Of a stretch of 64,000 nucleotides of DNA, positions 40,001 to 52,346 are shown one piece after another. Made by a program: the position numbers and the translations under genes. The stretch lies in assembly GCA_033297205.1 (NCBI GenBank), contig MU859069.1, forward strand, positions 124,001 through 188,000. The letters run 5' to 3'. This DNA comes from Pseudoneurospora amorphoporcata. Its lineage: Eukaryota > Ascomycota > Sordariomycetes > Sordariales > Sordariaceae. Numbering within the stretch: position 1 is the stretch's first letter; each line of letters starts with the position of its first letter. The notes below the pieces were generated by a model. The model did not search any database. It was not told the origin of the DNA and saw only the letters and a program-made list of their open reading frames with translations.

Positions 40001-43000
40001 TTTACCAGGCTCACATCCTGGCTGACTGGTTTCAGAATAAAGCATGGAATAAACACAGAGGCACATCAAGGCCCAGGTTTCAGACACCGAAAGGATTCTA
40101 GCAGGCACGGCCCGGTTCATTCATGTCAGGTACGAGATTTCGACCCCCTACGCCAAAGGTCAAGCAGGGAATCCCTTCATTACTTCACCAGGGAACATAG
40201 TTGTTGGTTTATTGTCGAATGTTTGAGGTATGGTACTTGACATGTTCACTGTGTTTCCGTGGCTGCCTTGGCTTTCCCGCCCGCGGCCAAGTTCCTGTGG
40301 CTGTCTCCCTTTCCTAAACCCGTTCTGCTCATATCTATCTCTACCTCTATCGCGTATCCTCAAAATCATCATGACCATGGCCAAGGACAATACGACAAGC
40401 GAAGCCGATGCAGGCTTGACAGCTTCGATCCTTATGGATAAGCTTACTGTCTAGCATCACGAGAAAACCAAAGCTAGCTAAAATTTGTGTGCAGAGAAAC
40501 GTTATACAGTCACCTCAGAGACCACCAGTGGATAACTTTATTGGATACAATTTCCGAACCATAACTCATGCCAGCGGAAACATCCCCAAGAGAGGTGCTT
40601 CACACCGAGCATCAAAGAGCAGCGCTTGACCAATCATGAAAGTAACGTATGGTCCTCGATAGCCTCTCGTGTTCGTTCACAGCAACACGTTGTCATTTCC
40701 GCCGTTTTGTCGGAGAAAGTCTCACTATGGGATGTATTGATACTGAATACCCCGGGATTTGACTATACGCGGCGGCTGTTCCGGCTAATGACTGTTCCTA
40801 TAGGTCTTGTCCAATCCAGTTAAGATTATTTGGTCCCCGACATACCATGTCGCCGGCTCCATATCGGACTCCCATCCACTAAATATTCTTGGATTTCCGG
40901 ACCACCGACTCTGAAAATGCGAGGCGTACGCCATGCGTCGCGTCCTTTCACAAAAGCTACAAACGGCCGGGCTTTGTTTTAGTTCACGGACGGTGCCAAC
41001 GGCCTGGGTCGCCTTCAAGCACAAGGCCTGATTATAAATGCAGCCACCCGTTGCGGGACGTATTCCCCAGTATAATATTAGAAGCGATCAGTGATCGGTG
41101 AAACCTTTGCCTTGATCGTGCAAGATCAACCAGATCCCCCCGCATAATGATGTATGCAGCTAATCTCACGAGCACTACGAGCTTAGCGACCGTTTATTCC
41201 CTGAGACAGCAAGGCACGCGAGTGGTCACATGTTTCTGGGTCGCCTGTGGCTTTCCACTCGCGTCAACACCACGAGATATCTCTGGTTTGGGATTCCACT
41301 TTTCAATGCTATGCCGAATCGCCGTATTTCGAGGCTTGCTATGGCTGCGAACAAGGCAGAAGCCGACGATCAGCAACCCTTCCTCATAAGTCTGCCATAT
41401 TTTTGGACAGTCTAGACCTGTTCTGAGACAAAAGTCCTGCGAGCAAGCTTCCCTCTCCTTTCCCAGGGGACCTAACGCCACTTCCTCCACTCAGCCCCAG
41501 CCGTTTCCTCAGGGCTGACTTTAAAGTGATGCTCTACATACAGCCCCGCCTACATTGTATGCTGCCACCGCCCGATGCGAAGGAGGATCATCATAGGGGT
41601 CCACAGCCATGTTCCGATAGTTCATGAGGTCTGCACGATCCCTACCCACATGGACGACATGCGGAGTGTTCATCAATACGGACAAGGGTGGTACGGATAC
41701 CGATCAGTAAGGAGTACAGGTTTTCTTTGAATCGCCACCCCGGCCTCGCCCTTCTAGTTTTTCGATATGGCTACGGAAGTCCAACCCACATATGGAAGCT
41801 AGACCTTGCCTTGTTGCCTAGATACTGTAAGACCCATTCATCCCGTATGAGAAACTCGGTTGAGACGAGAACGAGCCTCGGGCTTTCTGCCATTCACGAA
41901 AACGTAGGCCGCGGGTCGGGTTTGGCGGCTTCGGCGTGTGCCGATCCGGGAGGAACGGAAGGCTCTTCCGATCAGAGGTTGAAGGCTGGTATGCAGATTT
42001 CTTTTTAACATGCGTACGCTTTTAGATCCCGATGCTCTTCCTCGGCCTTCCTCCGAAATCGTGGGATTTGAGCTCATATGTTGTAAGCTGCTGATCAGAG
42101 GTCTGCGATCGATCGTTGTAGCTTCACCGCGTCGAGGTCGGCAAGCAATGAAATCAGAGAACGGATGAAAGACTGGAAGATGTTGCGTACTTGCCGAAAA
42201 GTGATGTCGGCTATGGTTGGTAAGCGAGTAAACACGCTTTACGTGAACTATCATTTTGCTATTTCCACCTTCCGAATTTTCTTTGTTGGTTCACGGAGCA
42301 TAACTGATATTGCCATCCTCCTGATGGGCGCATCTCAAAACCTCAGGTTGACTAGGTAACGATACGAACTCACTCAAGATTCAAGAACACAGGACCATCA
42401 GCCAATCATGGCAAGGCCATAAACTTGACTAACGAGATTCAAAACAGAAGGATACATCGAGTTATTAGAGCAGTCTACACATGGAACGGATAACAAGTGG
42501 ATATCTCAAGGGCGTATACTGTTACTTGCCCACAGAGTGTCTACCACTTCTACAGGCTGACAGATTTTGACAACATCAAGCAACATGATGATCGGACTAG
42601 TAAGATCACTCATCACCACTTAAATCACACGATCATAACCTGTAAGTTTTGCGTATTCGCCAGCCCCAGCCCTTCTGCTTGTTGTCCCATCATCGAGCTT
42701 CCCGTCTTCTTTGGCAGATGACTTGAAATGGCACCACCTGGATTAGGCGTTCGTTTAGAGATTGTCTCCCAAACGTCCTCCCAGAAAACGTAATGGGTTC
42801 TGTCAACTTGTCAAGCTCATATTGACAGTTACTATATTTTGGCCTTCACACCTTGTAATATGTCCGGTGAGTAGGCACGGGAAATCGACTCCCAAAACGG
42901 ACATCTTATAGATGTAATGTTCCCGTGGATGGCTAACCCCATCTTTAGGTGTCGCAATATCTTGTAAGTACCTTTATGTAGTAGCGCATGCCGATGATAG

Positions 43001-44571
43001 CAGCGTTTCTTCGCGCATGCTAATAATGCCAATGCCGCCATCAATGGCACATAATGATCGAGTAATGGTTGATTAACTGAATCCTGCCCGCTCTCTCCGT
43101 ACATGTAACGCTCTTGACCGGTTTAATCACGACACTCCGACGCGAGATTCTCCCATACGCAGCTACATTTCTCCACGATGAATTAGACCAGATTAAGATC
43201 TGGTGTGAGACCAATCCTTCTCAGGAAGGACATGACCGAGTGTCATGGGACTTCCCAAATCATCCGGATGTCAAGCAACGCAGTGCTGCTGCTGCACTGC
43301 GAACGATGCCATGTGTCTGCCTCTGTTCCTTTCTGCCATCCCGTCGTTTCTGTCGTCGCTCCTGCCGTTGCCGCCCAGCTGGCCGGCACGTCCTTCCCAG
43401 ACCAAAGATCGGATGACAGACCCCCCTCCTTCCCGCATACCTACGTTCCCGCGCACCTTCCCAGACTGGCCCAGGCAGCAGGCACCGGCAGTGGCAGTGG
43501 CAGGCCCTATATAAGGTCCCGTTCCTAGTCCCCTCTATCACAACGGGGAGCCCTGTGCCTGGTCTCATGGCGCAGTGGTTATCGTTGATGAAAATCTGCG
43601 CGGCAGTTTTCGCATAGTTTCGCAGCTGGCGGATTGTTGTTAGTTCAACAAGCGTACCATTGGGCGACTTAGCTTTTTTGCACTTTTTATTCGATGGGGA
43701 AACGGATGGGGATATCAGAAATGGGCGCTTTGCATTTTTCGGTCTTGTTTTGGAGTTTTTAGAGGGGGTTGTTTGCGCGATGTGGAGGATGGAAAAGGGG
43801 TGGGTGGGTGATGGGATGTGATGTATGCATGCGCCGAACGACCGACTGCGACCTCGGAGTGTTTGAGACATCGGACACTCTGGCTTGGTGTCATCACAAA
43901 ACGACGAAACGAGCTTGGGCTAAGTTGTTTGAGGCCGGCGGTTGGAGACGGCGTCGATGTTCTCTGTCCAAAAAGTATAGAGTCTGTGAACTTCGCTCCG
44001 CTTATTGGGGAAGTCGAGAGGAACGTCTTCAAGTTTCTTCGAGGACATGGAGACAATATGGTCAGACAATCGGCGCTATTTCCATGCCCGCTCGGTCTCG
44101 GAAACGATTGCTTTGTCCATATATGGACATACTTCTTAGTTTCAGTGATGATTTTGTAAATGATAATGCTTTAGTGTCTGGGTCTGCTTTGAGTCTTTTG
44201 AATTATTCCTTGCTCGTTATACATGGCTATCAAGTGACGCAGATATTGAAGGTTGGTCAGACGACAAGAAACAGTGCCTCATGCGCTTTGGAACCCCGCT
44301 ATGCAACGGAAGTGAGATTACTCCGTATAATACTTCGTGCAACGCAGCTCTATGCATAATCAGTGTCTAGTACCCCGCCTTTTAATGAGGCTTGATGGTC
44401 GTGATGGGAATGGTGGACTTGACCTCTACTTCAACTCCCGATGTAGAAAGAATCGACTGAGAACCAGAAGCGAGTGAAGACCGCTACCCACTTTGGCCAA
44501 GTCAACACAAACCAGACAATCACACCAGATCAAGCTAACGAGACCCAAACAAGAACAAACCAAAACCAACC
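34023..44571. other. 10.5-kb gene desert
   Basis: The longest unannotated stretch of the window. Frames longer than 100 codons exist on both strands (for example 37741-38058 plus and 39407-39021 minus) but none shows a recognisable domain, a typical start context or splice-linked continuation. Base composition is mixed rather than uniformly AT-rich, so heavy repeat-induced mutation is not evident. A 5' half-tRNA-like phrase occurs at about 43564-43590. The ends should hold the promoters of the gene starting at 34022 and of the hydrolase starting at 44572. Confidence 0.5.
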
Positions 44572-46624
44572 ATGGGCGACTCTTCCCAACCCCGAATCAT
44601 CTACAGCCCCCCACGCCTCCTCGACATCCAAACCACCGTCCCCGACCCACGCCTCCTCTTCTTAAAAAACGTCTCCATCCCTCTCAAATCCTCTCCATTC
44701 CCAATCCGCGCCAACGTCTACCTCCCAAAAGAAAAAGAACCCCAACCCGATGACCAACAATCCACGAAAAAGAGGTACCCAGTCCTAGTAACCTACGGGC
44801 CCTACGGCAAGGACATCCCCTACTCTTCCTTCCACCCGGGCTCCTTCGCCGAGGTCAACGCCGAGCAGCGGTCCGAGTTCTCGGCCTGGGAGACGCCCGA
44901 TCCTGTGTACTGGTGCAAGCAAGGGTATGCGGTGGTGCGAGCTGACGAGCGCGGGACGGGACAGAGCCCGGGGCTGTTGGATACAATGAGTAGGGATACG
45001 AGTGAGGCTTTTTATCAGGTGATTGAATGGTGTGCGGAGCAAGAGTGGTCGAGTGGGAAGGTGGGGTTGTTGGGGGTTAGTTATTATGCTGGTGAGTTTT
45101 GCGAAATGTTTGTTTGTTGGGTGTTGATATGGTGTTGTATGCGGTAGTGGTCGAGAGAAGAAGGAGAAAAGGGGAGGGGAGAATGAGCACGGTTATTGAC
45201 GAGAAGAACAGGTTCGCAATGGCGAGTAGCCGCTCGTCGACCGAAAGGCTTAGCGGCCATCGTCCCATGGGAAGGCATGTCAGATTACTACCGTGATCGT
45301 TGTCGACATGGCGGAATCCTATCCAACAACTTCATCAATATCTGGTGGAACCGCCAGGTGTTGGTTAATCAGTACGGCCTGACCGGCCGCTCCAAACTCG
45401 AGTTCCCACCAGACGGACCCGGCGCCAGAGGACAGGAAGACACGATCGAAGGTGACCTGACCGAGGAACAGTTGGTATCTAACAGGAATGACCAGACCGA
45501 GGATAACGAGGCGCACCAGTTCCGCGATGAAGATTATTACGCCAGTAAGGAGTATCGGCTTGAGGACATCGAGGTTCCGGTGCTTAGCGTGGCGAATTGG
45601 GGCGGTATCACGCTCCATCTGCGTGGGAACGTGCTTGGTTATCTGTATGCTGGGTCAAGGTTCAAGTATCTACGATTCATCACTGGTCGGCACGATCTTC
45701 CGTTCTACTACAAGGAGCAGGTTGAGATGCAGAAGAGCTTCCTCGACGCCTTTCTCAAGGGTGAAGACAGAGTCGGCTGGAGTGTCCCTGACAAAGTATC
45801 TTCAATCGAAATAACGCTGCGCAAAGGTAGTATGGGGTTCAATGATGCAAAGAAAGAGAAAGCGTACGAGAAAAGGTCAGAGAGCGCATGGCCGCTTCAT
45901 TCAACAGAGTATACAGATTTCTATCTTGGACCTGATCACACTCTTTCCCGAACCAAGCCGAACCCAACAATGCCAAAGCAGCAGGTCGGATACAAAGCCC
46001 TCGGAAGCCTGGATAAGCCTGAGCTGGTACAGTTCATTACGGCGCCCTTCGAGAATGAGACCGAGATAACCGGCCATATCGTGGCACACTTGAATGTCTC
46101 GGTGACATCTGAGAACCCGCAACCTGAGGAGGCAGATATTGACCTCTTCCTGACCATCCGCCATATCGACTCCTCGGGGAACGAAGTGTTCTACACCGGA
46201 ACGGCGGGTGATCCCGTCCCTGTCTGCAAAGGCTGGCTCCGAGTGAGCAACCGGAGGGTTCACAAGGAGAATCCCAAGCACAAGCCATGGCTTCCTCACA
46301 GAGAGTACTTGTCGACCGATGTTCTCCCCGTCAAGGCCGGAGAGGTGTACGCCGTTGACGTTGAGCTCTGGCCAACCAACGTGGTGGTGGATGTAGGCGG
46401 TAGGATTGTGCTTGAGGTTTCCGGTGGTGACACGCAAGGAGCTGGGATCTTCCAGCATAATTCCGAGATAGACAGGTGGGTTTTCGTTTTCGACCGTGAC
46501 ATTCCGTGGTTTGGGTGTCGCGTGCTAATTCTGCTTCAGGCCTGCTACCAAGTTTGCTGGCCAGAACCATATCCATTTCGGAGACGGCTTTGAGAACTGT
46601 GTCACCCTGCCGATAATTCCGTAG
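44572..46624 (+). CDS. CocE/NonD-type serine hydrolase (X-Pro dipeptidyl-peptidase S15-like)
   Basis: Alpha/beta hydrolase of the S15/CocE family (acyl esterase or dipeptidyl-peptidase like). Exons are 44572-45091, 45212-46475 and 46540-46624, giving 622 residues. Features: core strand PVLVTYGPYGKD, RADERGTGQSPG, nucleophile elbow GLLGVSYYAG (Ser 170; the elbow glycine is completed across intron 1), and a likely catalytic His at TGRHDLPFYYKE (His 334). The C-terminal jelly-roll domain has FITAPFENETEITGHIVAHL and IDLFLTIRHID. The last exon ends GQNHIHFGDG ... LPIIP. There is no signal peptide, so it is cytosolic (inference). The first about 100 codons are strongly C-ending. Substrate is unknown; members include cocaine esterase and glutaryl-7-ACA acylase relatives. 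Confidence 0.9.
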
Positions 46625-47057
46625 CTCATCTGGGTTGTGCAGCATGGACGTCAGGTAGTCTTTCGACAGCGAGAAATGGTGTTGTATTCCAGAGAAAGGG
46701 CGTCGTGTGCCTTATGAATAGTCCTCCACAAAAGTGCTTGTTCTGCTAGTGTTGCCCCCAAAAAATAATCATATGAACTCCGGGTATTGTCCGTGAGATC
46801 TGGTTGCCCGTAAACTCCACTGAAACATGTGCTGTGTGTCGTTCGTCGTGACCAGGCCCCCTCCCAATCGCTGTTTCCTCCCACATCGTTCGCCGTTCCC
46901 GCTGTGGCTCCACGTCCACCCGGCCATCCCTTCATCCGCCATCCTCCCCGCGAGATACCCAACGTTGCCACGCAACATCCACCAGCGTTGGCGCAGATCT
47001 TCGTCTGGTCCGTTGCCGTTTTGTCCCCGTATCAGGCGCTATCGAGTAATCGATAAT
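46625..47057. other. Convergent 3' spacer hydrolase / UPF0390
   Basis: 433 bases between two converging genes; expected to hold both 3' UTRs. No gene was seen. Confidence 0.5.
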
Positions 47058-47327
47058 TTAGCCGAACTTTCTGGTGCCGCCCTTGAACTTCTCCTTGTTC
47101 TCCTCCTTCTTGCCCTTGCCGATCAGCTCCAAGTGACCAGCTCTGGCGCCCAACATCTTCTCGGTTTTGGCGACCATGCCGGCGGTGAACTTCTTCTGGA
47201 CCTTGTCGGCCTTGGTCTTGTTCTTCTTGACCTTGGAGACGCCCGACTTCTTGGGAGTCTTGCCGCCCTTGGACCGGTTCAGTCCAGGGTTGGGCTTGGT
47301 GATTTTGCTGCCCGAGCCTTGAGCCAT
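47058..47327 (-). CDS. UPF0390 family small basic protein
   Basis: 89 residues, single exon, starting MAQGSGSKITKPNPGLNRSK. Very Lys-rich throughout (GGKTPKKSGVSKVKKNKTKA, then KGKKEENKEKFKGGTRKFG). It matches the eukaryotic UPF0390/DUF2462 family (human C19orf53-like), usually nucleolar or nuclear and of unknown function. The frame is open upstream, but the ATG at 47327 gives the family N-terminus. It shares a 537-base divergent promoter with epsilon-COP. Confidence 0.85.
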   Translation of the reverse strand: MAQGSGSKITKPNPGLNRSKGGKTPKKSGVSKVKKNKTKADKVQKKFTAGMVAKTEKMLGARAGHLELIGKGKKEENKEKFKGGTRKFG

Positions 47328-47864
47328 GGTTGGCGGTCGGTTCGGATGGGATATGTTTGAATGAGGCGACAACCGGATTGTGGAGGTCGCGCAAATTGAG
47401 GAAGAAGAAAAAAAAAGGGAAAAGAAGAAGGAAAGGAAAATGAAAAAGCTGCAGCCAAAAGTGATGCAGGGAAACAACCCTCACCGCCAAAATTATGTCC
47501 GGCAGAATTCCTTCCAGACGAACGTGCGCACTGACCAATCCCCACATCCCCTCCACGCGGCATGTTCCGCCTCCACCAAGACAGCTCCACGTTCGAGGTA
47601 CCTTGTACCCGCTTGGCTGTCCACTGGCACTCTATGGGCTACTGGCGTTATCCCCTATCAACCACTGAAGCTATACCGAACTGTCCATCATTCAACAACC
47701 ACCTAAACGCAGCAAACGATATATAAGCCTTCACGACATCAATACCCGGCACGTCCCAATAAGCGAATATCAGGCCGGTACTCGATGCCAACTATAGTCC
47801 TCGCCCAATCGACTCGTACCACCACCCCTTAATAATCCCCCAACACCCCAAACCGATAATCAAG
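47328..47864. promoter_or_regulatory. Divergent promoter UPF0390 / epsilon-COP
   Basis: 537 bases between two outward-facing genes. Includes a purine-rich tract at about 47398-47445, in the UPF0390 leader. No specific site is claimed. Confidence 0.5.
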
Positions 47865-48737
47865 ATGTCCGACCCCTTCGGAGCCGAGGCCGAGTTAATC
47901 AACATCGAGGGCCACTTCCACCAAGGCCAATACCAAGAAGTCATCGACTTCGACACTTCCTCCTTCAGCGCCGAGAACGCCCTGCCCGCGCGGGTCCTCC
48001 AGCTACGCGCGCGCATCGCGCTCGGCCAAGCCGAGGACGTACTCGCCGAATTGCAAGGGGAGAAGAAGCCGGAGCTGGAGGCGGTTGGCGCCTTGGCCCA
48101 GCTGAGTGCAGGTGACGCTGAGTCGGCCGTGGAGACGATCGAGCAGCTTGCGGCCACGGACGCGGGCGAAGTGGGAATCGTTCAGGTCGTGGGCGGGACG
48201 GTGCTGGCGGCGGCGGGAAAACCGGACGAGGCGCTGACGCTGCTGCAGAGACACCAGGGCAACCTGGAGGCTGTGGCGTTGATTGTGCAGATCTACCTGG
48301 CGCAGAACAGGACGGACTTGGCGGTTAAGGAGGTGGCCAGTGCCCGGAGGCTGGCGCAGGATAGTTTGTTGTTTAACCTGGCTGAGTCGTGGGTTGGGTT
48401 GAGGCTGGTTAGTTTTCCTTTTACCCTTTTAGCGAGACAGGTTGCTGTTGGTGACTTGGAATGAGCAGTTTACTGACATTTTACTGTGAACAGGGCGGGG
48501 ACAAGTACCAACAAGCATTCTACGTCTTCGAAGAGCTCGCACAAGCACCCGCTACCTCCTCGGTACGGAGTCTCGTCTCGCAGGCCGTTGCCGAGCTCCA
48601 TCTCGGCCGCACAGAGGAGGCCCAGGCTGCCCTGGACCAGGCGCTCAAGAAGGAGCCTGGTTTCGCGGACGCTATCGCGAACCAGCTTGTCTGGAGCGTC
48701 ATTACTGGACAAGATCCTGCTGAGTACAAGGCGTACG

Positions 48738-48770
<33 letters not shown>

Positions 48771-48955
48771 CACACACGCATTGCTCTGGTTTCCTATGTC
48801 TCTCCTTCCTATTTACACATGCTAACATACTTGTCGTGATTTACAGTGCCCTCGAGCAGGCTAACCCCAACCACCCCTTCCTGACGGATTTGGCCGAGAG
48901 GAGCGATCTCTTTGACAAGGCGGCGACGAAGTATAAGGCCAAGGTTTCTGCTTAA
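47865..48955 (+). CDS. SEC28: Coatomer subunit epsilon (epsilon-COP)
   Basis: Alpha-solenoid subunit of the COPI coat, which stabilises alpha-COP and acts in Golgi-to-ER transport. Exons are 47865-48407, 48494-48732 and 48847-48955, giving 296 residues, normal for the family. Key stretches: MSDPFGAEAELINIEGHFHQ, IDFDTSSFSAENALPARVLQ, LLFNLAESWVGLRLGGDKYQ across intron 1, YVFEELAQAP, and AALEQANPNHPFLTDL across intron 2. TPR-like helical repeats run throughout. Intron 2 contains an (AC)n microsatellite straight after its donor. Confident identification. Confidence 0.95.
48740..48766. repeat. (AC)n microsatellite in epsilon-COP intron 2
   Basis: About 13 uninterrupted AC units beginning 7 bases after the intron donor, followed by imperfect ACAC. 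Probably length-polymorphic. Confidence 0.9.
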
Positions 48956-51900
48956 AGAGAATGTGTTGGGTGGGACAGCGATGATGAACATGAAAGATAT
49001 CTCTTAATTCGCACAAGAAGGGCATGCGGGGGGAAGGGACAAGAAGAAAGACAACTGAAGGGTGTGGCATAATGTTTGTTGAAGGGAATTCAAGAAGAGC
49101 AAGGGAAAAGAGAAACTCGGTGAGCTTGGTAGTGATGCTGACATGGCGAGGAGGGTGAATACTAAACAGAGGGACAATGGTTCTCACGACAAGGAAGTCG
49201 CGAATGCTTTCTCGATCCGTGTTGTGCAAGATGTGTAGCAAAGCAGTACGCGGCTAGCTGTTGTAGACGTCAGATCATGTGTGTCTCCGCCACAATATCC
49301 CAATATTGTAACCATTGCGAAATGATCCAAGTTTCAAGTTCAGCCACAATAGACCCTCGGCTGAACATACTGGACGAGATCTATCCCGAACTGTCCCAAA
49401 CCTCACAAAAACAAAATGTAATGGCTATGTACGTATCAGAAACGCATGTAAGAGATTCAATATAGCATATCCAAGGTAAGATTACCCTTTTGTTACGGGA
49501 CGAAACCGATCAAGTAAATATATATATGTCTAGAATTAGAAAGGTTAACCGCATGCCTCGAGCTAACATACAAAACAGTTTTAAACTGTACTTCGTACAT
49601 TGGTGTGTAGGGTGTTTTATAGTGAGTGGCGCCCGCGCTACATATGTACTTGGTGGAAAAGGGGGCCGAGGAGGAGGGGGGTAAGGGTATTAATGTAATT
49701 CGATGAATGAAGGAAGATCTCGGCATTAAACTGGCAGGTGACAGTGACGGCCGGACTTTGAGCGGCCCCAACAATGCGACCGATGGGATGGGAGGAATTC
49801 CTTCTTGCGATGACCGAGAACCGTGCAATTGATGTCACGGACGGCGTCTGACGATGGATCCTGTTGGTTGGGTGTTCCATGTCGTCTGCTGGGACTTGGA
49901 GCTGATCACTTCAAAGGGAGAGATGCCGAGTGAGAACAGTGAGGAAGTCAGCCTTGGCTGAGTGATGCTGGCTGATGGAGAGAGGTAGTCTAAGTGATGA
50001 TGAAGGTGGCTTGTATCAGGGACCAGTCCTCTTTTGGTCCAACATGAGGTCCGGTGTCGTGAAACATTGCGGTGGCATCATCGGCATAGGTACATCAGCG
50101 TCATGATAGAGAACGAAGACTCAAAGAAGATGCATGCGTAACCTTGAAAAGGCGGCGAAATGAATGCCCGATGAATTGAAGGAAGATTTCGGAAGTGATG
50201 GCCTGTGATCCATCTTCCCCGTCTTAAAAGGATGGGACCCACAACGGTCTAGAGGGGCGGACGGGAAGCAGCCCTGCCTGGCTTGGCTCTCCGTCCGCTG
50301 GGAAGCCGAGGACCTGAAGCTTGGCCTGCACGGTGCATCTTTAGGTGACCCCAATTCCAGTCTTAAAAAGGGTCAAACAATGTGAGCAAAAAGTCCGAGA
50401 ATAGAAACCTGCTTGAGCTGGAGGAGGAACACACGACTTCAGTCAACATTATGGAGAGCATGGTAAAAGACCAACATCATTCCACTGCCACTAGGCAACA
50501 GTTTAGCAGTGTTCCATGCATTACTCGGAAAGCAAGCTCGATCCGATAACTTCCCTACCTGGCAGTTCGGAGAGACATCTCTTTAACTACCAGGTGACCA
50601 TCGAGGAACAGGCAAGTTCGTACCGAGGACGCGGTTAGGTTGGCGATATGATTTGCTATTTTATGGAATCGACGGGACATCGGGGAGACAATTGGGGGAC
50701 ACGCTTTCCCTTCTACCTCTTTTCAGCCCGTCTCATGGATGTTTACACAGCAAGCCCCTGCTATAGGCTCGTTGGAATGACGGCCCACCGCTTGTTTTTG
50801 TGGAGAGCCAACGGCGCGGTCAAGGAAGGTCGTGAGGGTGGTCAAGGTGCGAAAACATGAATAGCTAGGCGGCTAATAAAAATGTTATGCTGTTGCGTCG
50901 AGTTTTGAAGAGGTACCTCTACATACATACACGTGCATGTATATGTAGGTACCTCAAGAAGTTCACGTATCGTGATGTACAGGTGATGTAACACTAGGCC
51001 TATGCACCTACCGCATGGGGGCCTTGGCTACCGCATGTATGTTTACATTGGACAAACATCCAACTTCCCCTTTTTGCGAATCGCGATTTGTGTTTTGACA
51101 GCTTTCAAAAGATGCGCCCCTGATAAGGGTTTGAAGACACACTAAACAAACTAAATAGACCGCGGGGCCCGAGTATCCGGGCGGAGATCCCCCGGGGTAT
51201 TATAGTCGATAGGCGTTAAGGCGGTGGACGAGATTCCTTGGCGGATTCAAAAAGTCGAAACTATCCTCTGCAAGTGTTTTGAGCATCACGCAACCTTCTT
51301 CCTTTCTCTCTTCTCCATTTTTTCCTCTTCAACAAAACATCAGCCACGATACACGAGAGAAGCATCATATTGGAATCGGTCGAATCAGTTCCAAGACTCC
51401 AAGACCCCGCCGATCTCAGCTTCCACGACTTCCATTTTGTCATCCACTTGGTTGGCCCAGGGGCCCCCACTCCACTCGGGAATTCCATCGCCATCGCATT
51501 TGTTATAAACCAGCAATCCAGGCCCGAATGACGTCTCTGTCCTCCAGCAGTTCCAGCTGACCCTGATACACCCAACCGTCACCGATTGCTTCTCTTCTAC
51601 TTCAGCTCTCTGTCGAAACTCGAATGGCCACCGCCCAGTTTGCCTCAAAGACCTTTTGAGTCCCATCCAATTCCACTTCCCAGTCGATCTTGGTGGTAAA
51701 GTTATAGAGATCATTGCCGCGCCATCGTTTGCATATGCACACTAGAGGTATTAACAGTATCCCTATAACGCTGGGTGTAACTCGACAATAATTCCAACTA
51801 CGACAACCCCTTTACGTTTTGGTCATACGAGACACGATACCACCGCCACCTCTTATTCTTGTGCCATTGAGCCCGGACGAACCTGTTTGGGACCCTTTCT

Positions 51901-52346
51901 TCTCCACACTATTCCCCTTCCAAACATTGCCCATCAAATCGATCACCCACATACGCACAAGCCTGCACGACACCATCAGGGCACAACCGTTACATAGCGG
52001 CGCTACCCAAGTACCAACCAGGACAAGCGAGCAGCTCCTAAACAAGAAACTGGGCTTGGAAACAACTGCAAACAGCAGCAGGCGCCCGCAGTACCATTGA
52101 CGATTGACGACGCTTCCCCTACGACAAATCCACGCTACGCAGTACTATCCATTATCGGACCCCTCCTTTGCCTTGCCCTGCCCTGCCTTGCTTGGCTGAT
52201 CGATCCCCGTCGGCAACCTCTCGGCTCAAACCCGTCACTGCATCAGTCACCCTCACTGGGGAGCACTGCCACTGCCAATATCCCCCTATATAGCCCCATA
52301 GGTCTACCCAGCCGGGCGACCCCGCTAGGTCCCCCTTCCCGCCGCC
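48956..52346. other. 3.4-kb spacer and long leader of PSD2
   Basis: No convincing gene. The left part is the 3' flank of epsilon-COP. A near-palindrome lies at 50910-50955 (listed separately). About 51200-52346 is pyrimidine-rich and reads like promoter plus a long 5' leader of the decarboxylase gene, with several short upstream ATG frames (for example from 52097) that could act as uORFs. Confidence 0.45.
50910..50955. repeat. 46-base near-palindrome
   Basis: Reads GAGGTACCTCTACATACATA through ACGTGC to ATGTAGGTACCTC. The two halves are inverted repeats with a few transition-type or indel differences and almost no loop. It could extrude as a cruciform or act as a symmetric binding site. Confidence 0.7.

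Noticed and set aside
43560..43640. tRNA-like phrase (TGGCGCAGTGGTTATC, like an A box)
   Set aside because: No matching B box (GGTTCGANNC) or acceptor and T stems follow; at best a 5' tRNA fragment.
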